DNA of 16,213 nucleotides from an uncultured Collinsella sp. GTDB lineage: Bacteria; Actinomycetota; Coriobacteriia; Coriobacteriales; Coriobacteriaceae. The DNA is taken from assembly GCA_905197385.1 (NCBI GenBank), contig CAJJYO010000010.1:1-16213 (forward strand), given 5' to 3'. Shown here piece after piece: positions 7,403 to 14,587 of this stretch (the stretch's first letter is position 1; each line of letters opens with the position of its first letter). Position numbers and translations under genes: made by a program. The notes beneath the pieces were generated by a model, which saw nothing but the letters and a program-made list of their open reading frames with translations, did not search any database and had not been told where the DNA came from.

Positions 7403-8245
7403 CTAGCCCAGCAGCTTATCCAGCGCCACCGCAATACCGTCTTCGTTGTTATTGGCGGTCACCATCTGGGCTACCGCCTTAACCTCATCGACGGCGTTAC
7501 CCATGGCAACACCGGTACCTGCCCACTCAATCATGGACTTGTCGTTCTGACCGTCGCCAAACGATACAACCTCACTGGCATCGATGCCGAGCTTGGGCAG
7601 GGCACCCTCGAGCGCACGAGCCTTGTCGATGCCGGGCGCCGTGTACTCAAAGTACCAGTCGGCCGTAAACATGCCCGAAAGCGTCTGCTTAAAGGGCGCA
7701 TACATCTCCTCGTAATGTGCCTGCAGGTAGGCCGGATCGCCCGCCGTCAGCAGCTTGTCCACGGGATAAGCATCCGCCACCTCATGAAGGCTCTCGACTT
7801 CGCGAATCTTAAGGTCGCAGGCATCGCGCTCGTATTTGACGATATTCTTCTGCGAGCCGTCCGGCAGTGTAATCATGCAGCGATACGAGTCCTCTACATG
7901 CAGGTCGCGCCCGAGCGAGATCATGGGGATCACATCATAGTTTTGCAGGTGATCAATCAGACGGTGCAGCTCGTCAGCCGGCATGGCCTGGTCAAAAAGG
8001 ACCTCATCGGTCTGAGCGTCGACCACATGCGCGCCATTAAAGGCAACCAGCAGACCGTCATGGTTTTGAAGGTCGAGCTCCTGCGCCAGAGCATGTAGTC
8101 CCCATGCGGGACGGCCCGAAGCCAAGATGAGCTTAATACCCGATTCCTGCGCCGCGAGCAGCTTCTCGCGCGTACGCGGGCTGATCACCTTCTGATCGTT
8201 GGTAAGCGTACCGTCGATATCCATTGCGATGGCTTTGATTGCCAT
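7403..8245 (-). CDS. Cof-type HAD-IIB phosphatase
   Basis: HAD-superfamily hydrolase of the Cof/YidA subfamily (type IIB, alpha-beta cap), 280 residues, the usual length. Motif I is AIAMDIDGTLTND (Asp9 and Asp11) at the very N-terminus, motif II ILASGRPAWG, and motif IV VVSFGDGQNDKSMIEWAGTG close to the C-terminus, followed by the typical VAMGNAVDEVKAVA and NNEDGIAVALDKLL. Members dephosphorylate sugar phosphates or flavin and pyridoxal phosphates with broad specificity. I chose the ATG ending at 8245 because GGGAGG precedes it at good spacing and the DxD motif then lies at the family's normal position; a longer frame adds 29 unrelated residues. No strong promoter is evident in the 149 bases between it and deoC. 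Confidence 0.85.
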   Translation of the reverse strand: MAIKAIAMDIDGTLTNDQKVISPRTREKLLAAQESGIKLILASGRPAWGLHALAQELDLQNHDGLLVAFNGAHVVDAQTDEVLFDQAMPADELHRLIDHLQNYDVIPMISLGRDLHVEDSYRCMITLPDGSQKNIVKYERDACDLKIREVESLHEVADAYPVDKLLTAGDPAYLQAHYEEMYAPFKQTLSGMFTADWYFEYTAPGIDKARALEGALPKLGIDASEVVSFGDGQNDKSMIEWAGTGVAMGNAVDEVKAVAQMVTANNNEDGIAVALDKLLG

Positions 8246-8394
8246 ATATGCCTCCCTGTCATTGAATAACCTTGTCTGAGTCATCATACAGAACAGCCAC
8301 CGCGACTCCGTTTGCAACGGGAAAAATGTCATATTGTCCCGAACATGAACGGCGTGTGGTCGTGAAGCTTTATTGCTCAGGTCAAATACGTCTG

Positions 8395-9069
8395 CTAGCG
8401 ACGCTCATCCGTCGGTGCGCCCTCGACGATCGCGATGCCCGCCGATGCACCTAACGCGCTGGCGCCGGCCTCGATGAATGCGCAAGCCTCTTCGTAATTA
8501 TGGATACCGCCCGCCGCCTTGATTGCCACGGCATCGCCGAGCACCTCGTGCATCAGCCGCACGTCCTCGAGCTTAGCACCGCCAAAGCTTCTGCCGGTCG
8601 ACGTCTTAAGGAATCCCGGCTTGGCCTCCAGCGCGATCTCGCATACACGGCGCTTGGCGGCGTCGTCGCCGTCCAGCTTGCACATCTCGACGATTACCTT
8701 GTCAGTGATGCCATGCGCGCGACAAAAATCAGCAATGGTAGTCATCTCGCGCTCGATGGCATCAAAATCGCGGTTCTCGATCGACCCCTGATTCAAAACG
8801 TAGTCAATCTCGGTAAAGCCACACGCAGCGTATTCCTCAAACCTCGCAAGCTTCTCCTCAAGCGTCATAGTGCCCTGGGGAAAGTCGATAGCGCCGGCAA
8901 GGATGATGTCAGAGCCCTCGAGCATGGCGCGGCCCGTCTCGTACTCCTGCAGGTTCGCAAATACGCAGCGAAAGTTGTACTTTAACGCCTTCTCGACATA
9001 GTGCTCAAACGTGTCCTCGGGGGCATCGATATAGTCGATGTATTTATTGATGGGTTTGGCAAGCGTCAT
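8395..9069 (-). CDS. deoC: Deoxyribose-phosphate aldolase
   Basis: Cytoplasmic class I aldolase (DERA) converting 2-deoxyribose 5-phosphate to glyceraldehyde 3-phosphate and acetaldehyde, the last step of deoxynucleoside breakdown. The 224-residue length is normal for the bacterial family. The Schiff-base lysine lies in FLKTSTGRS (Lys155), the second active-site lysine in AIKAAGGIHNYEEA (Lys184), and the aspartate in EIDYVLNQGS (Asp89). AGAIDFPQG and EEKLARFEEYAACGFTEID are also family-typical. The ribosome-binding site AAGGAGG lies upstream of the ATG. The usual partners deoA, deoD or cdd are absent from the window. A terminator copied from pgi lies about 220 bases upstream, so before the island inserted, pgi probably stood next to it. 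Confidence 0.9.
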   Translation of the reverse strand: MTLAKPINKYIDYIDAPEDTFEHYVEKALKYNFRCVFANLQEYETGRAMLEGSDIILAGAIDFPQGTMTLEEKLARFEEYAACGFTEIDYVLNQGSIENRDFDAIEREMTTIADFCRAHGITDKVIVEMCKLDGDDAAKRRVCEIALEAKPGFLKTSTGRSFGGAKLEDVRLMHEVLGDAVAIKAAGGIHNYEEACAFIEAGASALGASAGIAIVEGAPTDERR

Positions 9070-9103
9070 GCTGGGCCTCCTTGTTCAGGGCCGACAACCG
9101 ATT

Positions 9104-9127
9104 CGTGGTTTCACGCGAAAAACCACG
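9104..9127. promoter_or_regulatory. Inverted repeat in the deoC leader
   Basis: Perfect eight-base arms CGTGGTTT and AAACCACG around an eight-base loop, about 35 bases upstream of the deoC start. It could be an operator or a leader hairpin; it lacks a following T run, so it is a poor terminator. Confidence 0.4.
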
Positions 9128-9187
9128 TTCAATGTACGCCCGGCATGCAAGGACAGCGTCCGCATTCCGACAAGTGGTATGAAATTA

Positions 9188-9210
9188 GCCGTAAACGTAT
9201 AATTTACGGC
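9188..9210. promoter_or_regulatory. Palindrome with an embedded -10-like box upstream of deoC
   Basis: Perfect eight-base arms GCCGTAAA and TTTACGGC separated by seven bases. The centre contains TATAAT on the plus strand and TTATAC on the minus strand, but I see no convincing -35 partner on either. Position and symmetry suggest a repressor site controlling deoC. Confidence 0.4.
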
Positions 9211-9286
9211 AGCGAATGGCACCGCACGCGGATGCCGACAGCAAGACATCCCCCCCCCAATACACCCTCATGCCCATTTAAATAGC

Positions 9287-9320
9287 AAGGGGCCCGTATC
9301 TGTTGGGATACGGGCCCCTT
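9287..9320 (-). terminator. GGGCCC-type hairpin terminator, second copy of the pgi terminator
   Basis: Perfect 14-base stem (9287-9300 with 9307-9320, arm AAGGGGCCCGTATC) and six-base loop. It stands about 30 bases beyond the pgi 3'-end copy at 9350-9379, the same arrangement as the real pgi terminator, which it closely resembles. On the minus strand it is followed by GCTATTTAAAT. It is probably the original terminator of pgi before the insertion. Confidence 0.75.
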
Positions 9321-9347
9321 TCGGCCATGACCTATCTCAGCAACAAA

Positions 9348-9379
9348 GACTACTTGCGGTGAGCGCGGTAGAACTCGAT
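9348..9379 (-). repeat. Direct repeat: detached copy of the pgi 3' end (candidate att site)
   Basis: These 32 bases are identical to 12849-12880. On the minus strand 9350-9379 reads as the last nine codons and stop of pgi ([13 protein letters not shown]). Similarity to pgi ends abruptly at 9380. A gene-end fragment of this kind is what site-specific integration into the 3' end of a housekeeping gene leaves behind. Confidence 0.85.
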
Positions 9380-9840
9380 CGCACTATCTTATCCGAGCCG
9401 GGGCACGTTCGCACAGCGCGCGTATGACGGTTGCAAAACCACCCCATTTGAAACAAAGGCAAAAAAGTACTTGCAAAGACGCGTTTCGACATATAAGTTG
9501 ATAAAGACCGCCGTTGCGGTTTTAAGTAGATCGAGCATATGAAGTTTGAGTTTTAGCGTGTAAGAGAAGGAAGATCGGCAAAGTACAACCCCAAACGCAA
9601 TGACAACTTAATGAGGTAACTGCCACATGTGAGGCACCCAGGGCATTGCTGTCTCGATTTTGAGCACGATGCCTTCCGCCTTGCATGGGCCGTTCCATCC
9701 CGCCCCTACAGCAACTGCCTCACGGGCTCATTGAAAACCGCATAGCACCCCAACGTCAGCACATCACCCACGGCAAGCACATCACTCACGACAACTAACA
9801 CATCAACAAACAGCACGAACATCAACCGATTGGAGAAGCT
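9380..9840 (+). other. Non-coding leader region of the island
   Basis: There are 461 bases without a supported gene. The first 180 are comparatively AT-rich and contain a possible promoter (TTGCAA at 9471-9476, TATAAG at 9492-9497, spacing 15, short of the optimum). The last 110 are poor in G and carry short imperfect repeats before the ribosome-binding site GGAG at 9832-9835. No tRNA or obvious terminator was found. Confidence 0.5.
9758..9793 (+). repeat. Two imperfect 18-base tandem repeats in the leader
   Basis: AGCACATCACCCACGGCA is followed directly by AGCACATCACTCACGACA (two differences), and a looser CACATCAACA follows. The tract is C/A-rich and should remain unpaired in RNA just before the first island gene. 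Confidence 0.6.
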
Positions 9841-10731
9841 ATGACAAACCACCACGCTGAAGACGGCGATAAGAAAAGCATTCTGGATGCCCGCATTGAG
9901 CGAGCATATGCAAACGAATATGACGCCGCCTTTGCCGCCGCGACCATCAAGAACTACGCGTCGCTACCGCTCGCGACGATCTTGGCCGACCACCCTCAAC
10001 TGCTGAAGCGCTGCACAAAGATCATGGGCGACCCCGACATTCACAAGCTGACAGACCCCTATGCCCCAAAACGCGACAACGATTCGTACGTTCTTACCGT
10101 AGGCTGCCTAGCCCATATGCTTACGGCGCTCGACACGAAACTCAAGCTCGAATGGGAACCCGACGAGCGTCATGAACTCGAAAGCAAGCGGAACACCCTG
10201 CGCACCGCACTGTTCCTTCCGTTGGACGGCCTCAAGCGCTGCAACGTCGAGCTCAATACACAGGCGCGGCAAAAGCCCGGGACCACGGGGCAGAAAACTC
10301 CAAGACCCCATGTGGCCATCGTCGACCGCAACCGATATAACCGCATGACCGCGCACTTTTCCGCCGAGGGAGCAGCCATAAGGACGCTGATCGACCTGCT
10401 GTGCCTCCTGAGCATCAACGAGCTATTTGAGGGCTATCTCGCTCTTGTTCCCGCGACGGCACCCAAGTCGGTAGCAAAGATCATCGAGACCTGCAGACGC
10501 CAGTTTGAGCGCCATCGCAATGGCAGCGAGATGAACGCCAGCATCGCGCAGTACTACGCGGCTCATTACAAAAATGACGGATGTGCCCCTGTCGAGCATC
10601 AGCTGCGGCTCGCCTACACCACGCCCACCGCAACGCTCCATCGCTTTGGAGCCCTTGGCGCTTGCGAGCCGCACGAACAGGCAGCCTGCCCCACAACCGA
10701 GCTCGATCTCAGGCTCGGACGAACCCTGTAG
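9841..10731 (+). CDS. Hypothetical protein, first gene of the ClpP/VirD4-like module
   Basis: I do not recognise this 296-residue protein. It is hydrophilic, with no signal peptide or clear membrane segment, so probably cytoplasmic. It seems mostly helical, with a charged N-terminal half (LDARIERAYANEYDAAFAAATIKNYASLP, WEPDERHELESKRNTLR), a basic proline/glycine linker at about 143-155 (RQKPGTTGQKTPRP), a more hydrophobic helix (IRTLIDLLCLLSINELFEGYLAL, about 180-203) and a basic helix after it (KIIETCRRQFERHRNG). The gene is real by its ribosome-binding site GGAG five bases before the ATG, its length and its codon use, which resembles the neighbours. It is 63 bases upstream of the ClpP-like gene in the same direction, so it is probably co-transcribed. 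It could be a substrate, adaptor or regulator of the pair that follows. Confidence 0.72.
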   Translation: MTNHHAEDGDKKSILDARIERAYANEYDAAFAAATIKNYASLPLATILADHPQLLKRCTKIMGDPDIHKLTDPYAPKRDNDSYVLTVGCLAHMLTALDTKLKLEWEPDERHELESKRNTLRTALFLPLDGLKRCNVELNTQARQKPGTTGQKTPRPHVAIVDRNRYNRMTAHFSAEGAAIRTLIDLLCLLSINELFEGYLALVPATAPKSVAKIIETCRRQFERHRNGSEMNASIAQYYAAHYKNDGCAPVEHQLRLAYTTPTATLHRFGALGACEPHEQAACPTTELDLRLGRTL

Positions 10732-10794
10732 CCCGCCAGCCCCTCCACGGGCAACAATCCTATTCCACAACACAACCAACAGAAAGGAGTCCTC

Positions 10795-11412
10795 ATGGAC
10801 ACCAATCATTCCCCCATCATCAGCCCCCTCACCATGCGTGAATCCGCCCGAGGTATCACGCTCACCAGCATTTACGATGAGATGCTCGCCCGTCGCGAGC
10901 TCTCCGTCATGGGAAACATCGAAACCCCGATGGCCCACGACCTATGCCAGCAGATTCGCCTGCTCGATGCCACCGACCCCAGCCGCCCCATCACCATATT
11001 TGTCGCCAGCGCCGGCGGAAGCGTGCGATCGGGTCTTGCGATCTATGACGCCATGCGCCTCGCATCGTGCCCCATCCGCACCGTCTGCCTGGAATTCGCC
11101 GCGTCCATGGGCGCCGTGATCTTTATGGGCGGCGACGATCGCCGTATGGCGCCCCATGCAGAACTCATGATTCACGACCCGCTGATCCCCCAGGGGGCAG
11201 GCGGCTCGGCACTTGCGCTGCAGGAAACCAGCCGGCGTCTCATGCAGACCCGCAAGACCCTCACGCAAATCCTCTCGGACCGCAGCGGCCTCACGCCCAA
11301 GCGCATCCAGTCCCTCACTGCAAAAGACACCTACCTTTCGGCCGAGCGCGCCGTCGAGCTCGGCTTTGCCCACGAAATCCTCTCGACCACCAAGGAGGTC
11401 GCCCATGTCTAA
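10795..11412 (+). CDS. ClpP-like serine peptidase
   Basis: Peptidase of the ClpP/crotonase fold (family S14), 205 residues, close to ordinary ClpP in length. The whole family pattern is present: SIYDEMLARRELSVMGNIE near the N-terminus, ITIFVASAGGSVRSGLAIYDAM (oxyanion region), the serine in FAASMGAVIF (Ser104), the histidine in LMIHDPLIPQGAGG (His127) and the aspartate in TAKDTYLSAERAVELGFAHEI (Asp178). The triad is intact, so activity is expected. The N-terminal segment is longer than the axial loop region of a mature ClpP and could be a propeptide. The ribosome-binding site AAAGGAG lies five bases before the ATG. No Clp ATPase is nearby; the gene overlaps a VirD4-like ATPase by eight bases instead. 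The housekeeping clpP normally sits with tig and clpX, so this is an accessory copy, and I give no symbol. Confidence 0.88.
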   Translation: MDTNHSPIISPLTMRESARGITLTSIYDEMLARRELSVMGNIETPMAHDLCQQIRLLDATDPSRPITIFVASAGGSVRSGLAIYDAMRLASCPIRTVCLEFAASMGAVIFMGGDDRRMAPHAELMIHDPLIPQGAGGSALALQETSRRLMQTRKTLTQILSDRSGLTPKRIQSLTAKDTYLSAERAVELGFAHEILSTTKEVAHV

Positions 11413-12709
11413 CCTCGCCAGCCGCCTCGCCGCATCTGAGTCCGCATCGTCCACCATCCTCGCCAAGGATCGAACGCTTTCCTGCGACACCCGCCAAACG
11501 GGACTCAACAACAACGCACTTGTGATCGGCCCCTCGGGAGCCGGCAAGACCCGAAACGTCCTCAAGCCCAACCTGCTGCAAATGAACGCAAGCTACATCG
11601 TGCTCGACACCAAAGGCACGCTCTGTCGCGAAGTGGGACCCGTGCTGGCAGCCCACGGTTACCGCGTGCAATGTCTCAACTTCGCCGACCTCAACACCGT
11701 CCCGGCCCTTGCGCCCGGCATCGAGCGCTGCGGCTACAACCCCCTGAGGCACATTCGCCGCAAGGCGGACGGCAGGCCCAACCAGCAGGACATCCTCTCG
11801 GTGGCAAAGGCCATCTGCCCCATCGAGGACAACAACCAGCCTTTTTGGGATCATGCGGCGGCAAACCTGCTGTCGTGTCTTATCGCCTACGTCACCGAAC
11901 AGCTACCCGCCGACGAGCAGACGATCAGCTCGGTCATCAAGCTGATCGAGCACCTGCAGGACGGTGCCACGGGTCGATTGTTTGACGACCTGATCACGAC
12001 CGACCCCCAAAGCTATGCCCTCTCGCTATGGCGGCGCTACGCCATTACGCAAAATGCCGAGCGCATGCACGCGAGCATCGTCGGCATCCTTGCCGAAAAG
12101 GTCATGTGTCTGGGATTCGACGGTGCGGCACAGCTCTATCGTGAGTGCCATCAGGTGGACTTCGCTTCCATGGGACACACCCCCTGCGCCCTGTTTGTAA
12201 CCGTAAGCGATATTGACCGCAATCTCGATCCGCTGACCGGCCTCTTTATTTCGCAGGCGTTTATGGGCCTCATTCGTGAGGCCGATAGGCAGCCCGACGG
12301 CAGCCTGCCCATGCCCGTGCGCTTTATGCTCGATGACTTCGCAAATCTGCAGATCCTCCAGATCGACAACGTGCTCTCGATTATCCGAAGCCGCAACATC
12401 TGGGCAACGCTGCTGCTGCAGTCGACCAACCAGCTCGATGCGCTCTATGGCGAGGCACGCGCTCGCTCCATCATGGGCAACTGCGACACGCATCTGGTGC
12501 TGGCATTCCAGGATCCAGAGAGTGCCCGGGTGTTTTCCGACCGCGCCGACGCGCTCCCCAGCACGCTCATGGCGACGCCGATCGATCGCTCGTGGCTCTT
12601 TGTACGCGGTCGCACTCCCGAACAGGTCGAGCGCTTTAGGCTCGAAGACCATCCGCTCTACGGGGAGCTGCCCGAGGCGCAGCGAGGCCATGCGGAGGCC
12701 GAGATCTAG
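11405..12709 (+). CDS. VirD4/TraG-type conjugative ATPase without membrane anchor
   Basis: P-loop ATPase of 434 residues from the type IV coupling protein family, ring motors that pump DNA or protein. Walker A is GPSGAGKT (42-49), preceded by TRQTGLNNNALVI as in Gram-positive TraG/VirD4 proteins and followed by YIVLDTKGTLCREVG (64-78) and GYNPLRHI. Walker B is RFMLDDFAN (306-314), with Asp where many relatives have Glu. Then come NVLSIIRSRNIWATLLLQSTNQLDALYG and IMGNCDTHLVLAF, both typical of the family. The C-terminus SWLFVRGRTPEQVERFRLEDHPLY also fits. The usual two N-terminal membrane helices are missing: the P-loop begins at residue 42, so the protein should be soluble. The start at 11405 has AAGGAGGT upstream and overlaps the ClpP-like gene by eight bases, indicating translational coupling. 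No relaxase or other transfer gene accompanies it. Confidence 0.85.
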   Translation: MSNLASRLAASESASSTILAKDRTLSCDTRQTGLNNNALVIGPSGAGKTRNVLKPNLLQMNASYIVLDTKGTLCREVGPVLAAHGYRVQCLNFADLNTVPALAPGIERCGYNPLRHIRRKADGRPNQQDILSVAKAICPIEDNNQPFWDHAAANLLSCLIAYVTEQLPADEQTISSVIKLIEHLQDGATGRLFDDLITTDPQSYALSLWRRYAITQNAERMHASIVGILAEKVMCLGFDGAAQLYRECHQVDFASMGHTPCALFVTVSDIDRNLDPLTGLFISQAFMGLIREADRQPDGSLPMPVRFMLDDFANLQILQIDNVLSIIRSRNIWATLLLQSTNQLDALYGEARARSIMGNCDTHLVLAFQDPESARVFSDRADALPSTLMATPIDRSWLFVRGRTPEQVERFRLEDHPLYGELPEAQRGHAEAEI

Positions 12710-12786
12710 GCGCAGGGTTCTCGCAGCGCGCGGCGCCCCGGCGATGTTCCACAAAGGCCGTGCGCCCCGGGACCACGGCAAAGCAA

Positions 12787-12818
12787 AGGGGCCCGCATCC
12801 GATGGGATACGGGCCCCT
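12787..12818 (-). terminator. pgi terminator
   Basis: A 14-base stem (12787-12800 with 12805-12818) and a four-base GATG loop. One position pairs only as a G-U wobble on the minus strand and mismatches on the plus strand, so it serves pgi. It is followed by TTTGCTTTGC on the minus strand. It lies 32 bases past the pgi stop and may also end the convergent island transcript. It is nearly the same sequence as the hairpin at 9287-9320. Confidence 0.8.
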
Positions 12819-12848
12819 GGCTATAAGGCGCAATGCGTTAACAGCAGC

Positions 12849-12880
12849 GACTACTTGCGGTGAGCGCGGTAGAACTCGAT
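12849..12880 (-). repeat. Direct repeat within the pgi 3' end (right candidate att site)
   Basis: Perfect 32-base match to 9348-9379. It covers the last nine pgi codons, the stop and two bases beyond. Here it is joined to the rest of the intact pgi gene. Confidence 0.85.
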
Positions 12881-14545
12881 GAGCGCCTGGGTCGAAGCGT
12901 CCTGCTCGGCCTTGGCGGCGTCGTCGTGGAAGGCCGGGGTGATCTGCTTGGCAAGCTGCTTGCCCAGCTCGACGCCCCACTGGTCGTAGGAGTCGATGCC
13001 CCAGACCGTGCCCTCGACAAACGTGATGTGCTCGTACAGGGCGATGAGCTCGCCGAGCGCAAACGGGGTCAGCGTGTCGCCGAAGATCGAGGTCGTCGGG
13101 CGGTTGCCCTCAAAGCAACGGGCCGGGACGATCTGCTCGGGCGTGCCCTCGGCGCGCACCTCATCGGCCGTCTTACCAAAAGCGAGCGCCTTGGTCTGGG
13201 CCAGGAAGTTGCCCAGGAACAGCTCATGCACGTCCTGACCGCTATCGGTCGCAGGGTTGGCAGTGTTGGCGAAGGCGATGAAATCGGCCGGAACCACCAC
13301 GGTGCCCTGGTGCAGCAGCTGGTAGAAGGCATGCTGGCCGTTGGTGCCGGGCTCGCCCCAGAAGATCTCACCGGTGTCGGAGGTCACGGCGCTGCCGTCC
13401 CAGCGGACATGCTTGCCGTTGGACTCCATGGTGAGCTGCTGCAGGTAGGCCGGGAAACGGTGCAGGTACTGGCAGTACGGCAGCACGGCGTGGCTCTTGG
13501 AACCGAAGAAGTTGACGTACCAGACGTTGAGCAGACCCATCAGCGCGACGGCATTGTTCTCGAGCGGCGTGTTGCAGAAGTACTCGTCGATGGCGTGGAA
13601 GCCCTCGAGGAACTGCTGGAAGCGCTCGGGGCCGAGCACGACGATCAGCGACAGGCCCACGGCGGAGTCAACGGAGTAGCGGCCGCCGACCCAATTCCAG
13701 AAACCAAAAGCGTTAGCGGGGTCGATGCCGAAGGCCTCGACCTTCTCGAGTGCGGTGGAGACAGCGACGAAGTGCTTGGCCACGGCCTCGGCGTTCTGCT
13801 CATCGGAGCCGTCGATGGCGCCCTGAGCCTTGAGCTGCTCGAGCATCCAGGTCTTGACCTCGCGGGCGTTGGTGAGGGTCTCGAGTGTGGTGAAGGTCTT
13901 GGAGACGATGATCACGAGCGTGGTCTCGGGATCCAAACCCTTGAGCTTCTCGGCCTGGTCGTTGGGGTCGATGTTGGAGATATAGCGGCAGTCGATACCG
14001 GCGTCGGCATAGGGACGCAGGGCCTCGTAAGCCATGACCGGGCCCAAATCGGAGCCGCCGATGCCGATGGACACCAGGTGCTCGATCTTCTTGCCGGTAA
14101 CGCCCTTCCACTCACCGGAGCGCACGCGCTCGGCGAAGGCGTACATGCGGTCGAGAACCTCGTGCACGTCGGCGACGACATCCTGGCCGTCGACGATGAG
14201 CTGGCCCTTCTCGGTTGCCGGGCGGCGAAGCGCGGTGTGCAAGACGGCGCGGTCCTCGGTGGTGTTGATGTGCTCGCCGGAGAACATGGCGTCGCGGCGC
14301 TCCTCGAGCTTCACCTCGCGGGCAAGATCACACAGCAGCTTGACGGTCTCATCGGTCACCAGGTTCTTCGACAGATCGAAGTGCAGGTCACCGGCGTCAA
14401 AGCTCAGCTTGTTCACGCGCTCGGCGTCAGCAGCGAACCAGGCCTTGAGGTCGATACCTTCGGCCTCGAGCTTCTCCTGATGAGCCTCGAGCGCCTTCCA
14501 AGCGGCAGTCGACGTAGCATCGATAGGTGCGGCAACAGTTGCCAT
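12851..14545 (-). CDS. pgi: Glucose-6-phosphate isomerase
   Basis: Cytoplasmic isomerase interconverting glucose 6-phosphate and fructose 6-phosphate, 564 residues, a normal length. Both family signatures are visible: [16 protein letters not shown] and [19 protein letters not shown] (active-site lysine). The catalytic glutamate lies in [21 protein letters not shown], and [18 protein letters not shown] and SKTFTTLET (phosphate-binding) are all present. The segment [12 protein letters not shown] lacks the histidine that E. coli PGI has there (ITHNP); as I recall, actinobacterial enzymes also vary at this place. The ATG ending at 14545 (MATVAAPID) has GAGGAGG upstream; the longer frame does not. 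A possible -10 (TAGAAT) is the complement of 14605-14610. The product links to the frl operon, whose end product is glucose 6-phosphate. Confidence 0.95.
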   Translation of the reverse strand: MATVAAPIDATSTAAWKALEAHQEKLEAEGIDLKAWFAADAERVNKLSFDAGDLHFDLSKNLVTDETVKLLCDLAREVKLEERRDAMFSGEHINTTEDRAVLHTALRRPATEKGQLIVDGQDVVADVHEVLDRMYAFAERVRSGEWKGVTGKKIEHLVSIGIGGSDLGPVMAYEALRPYADAGIDCRYISNIDPNDQAEKLKGLDPETTLVIIVSKTFTTLETLTNAREVKTWMLEQLKAQGAIDGSDEQNAEAVAKHFVAVSTALEKVEAFGIDPANAFGFWNWVGGRYSVDSAVGLSLIVVLGPERFQQFLEGFHAIDEYFCNTPLENNAVALMGLLNVWYVNFFGSKSHAVLPYCQYLHRFPAYLQQLTMESNGKHVRWDGSAVTSDTGEIFWGEPGTNGQHAFYQLLHQGTVVVPADFIAFANTANPATDSGQDVHELFLGNFLAQTKALAFGKTADEVRAEGTPEQIVPARCFEGNRPTTSIFGDTLTPFALGELIALYEHITFVEGTVWGIDSYDQWGVELGKQLAKQITPAFHDDAAKAEQDASTQALIEFYRAHRK

Positions 14546-14563
14546 AAAGTCCTCCTCAGCATA

Positions 14564-14587
14564 CGGGCGCACGCCTCCATGCGCCCG
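14564..14587. promoter_or_regulatory. Hairpin in the pgi leader
   Basis: Eight-base arms CGGGCGCA and TGCGCCCG around the loop CGCCTCCA, just upstream of the pgi ribosome-binding site. The minus-strand loop reads TGGAGGCG, so it carries a Shine-Dalgarno-like GGAGG. No T run follows, so it is not a terminator. Confidence 0.4.

Larger units (their letters stand above)
9348..12880. mobile_element. Candidate small genomic island inserted at the 3' end of pgi
   Basis: The segment is bounded by 32-base direct repeats made of the pgi 3' end and holds three plus-strand genes, one of them a VirD4/TraG-type ATPase of conjugative-element ancestry. The left copy keeps a pgi-like terminator beyond it, as expected if the island restored the pgi end with its own copy. 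I see no integrase, excisionase, relaxase or replication gene, so the element is either reduced, mobilised in trans, or formed by homologous replacement. The mechanism is inferred; the repeats are seen. Confidence 0.6.

Noticed and set aside
8318..8341. Imperfect palindrome between deoC and the Cof-type gene
   Set aside because: Only the outer CGGGA/TCCCG and a small core pair; it has no T run and no clear promoter nearby.
9250..9258. Run of nine C residues
   Set aside because: A simple homopolymer in intergenic DNA, a possible sequencing artefact; no function can be supported.
9471..9575. Resemblance of the AT-rich segment to an rRNA leader and the start of 16S rRNA (AAGTTTGAG)
   Set aside because: The match to the 16S 5' end is only a few bases and nothing ribosomal follows.
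12110..12118. LGF tripeptide (residues 236-238) in the VirD4-like ATPase, similar to the ClpP-docking loop of Clp unfoldases
   Set aside because: It falls where other coupling proteins have an equivalent hydrophobic segment and not in a Clp-type loop; a three-residue match is easily chance. A structure model of the complex would be needed to revive it.
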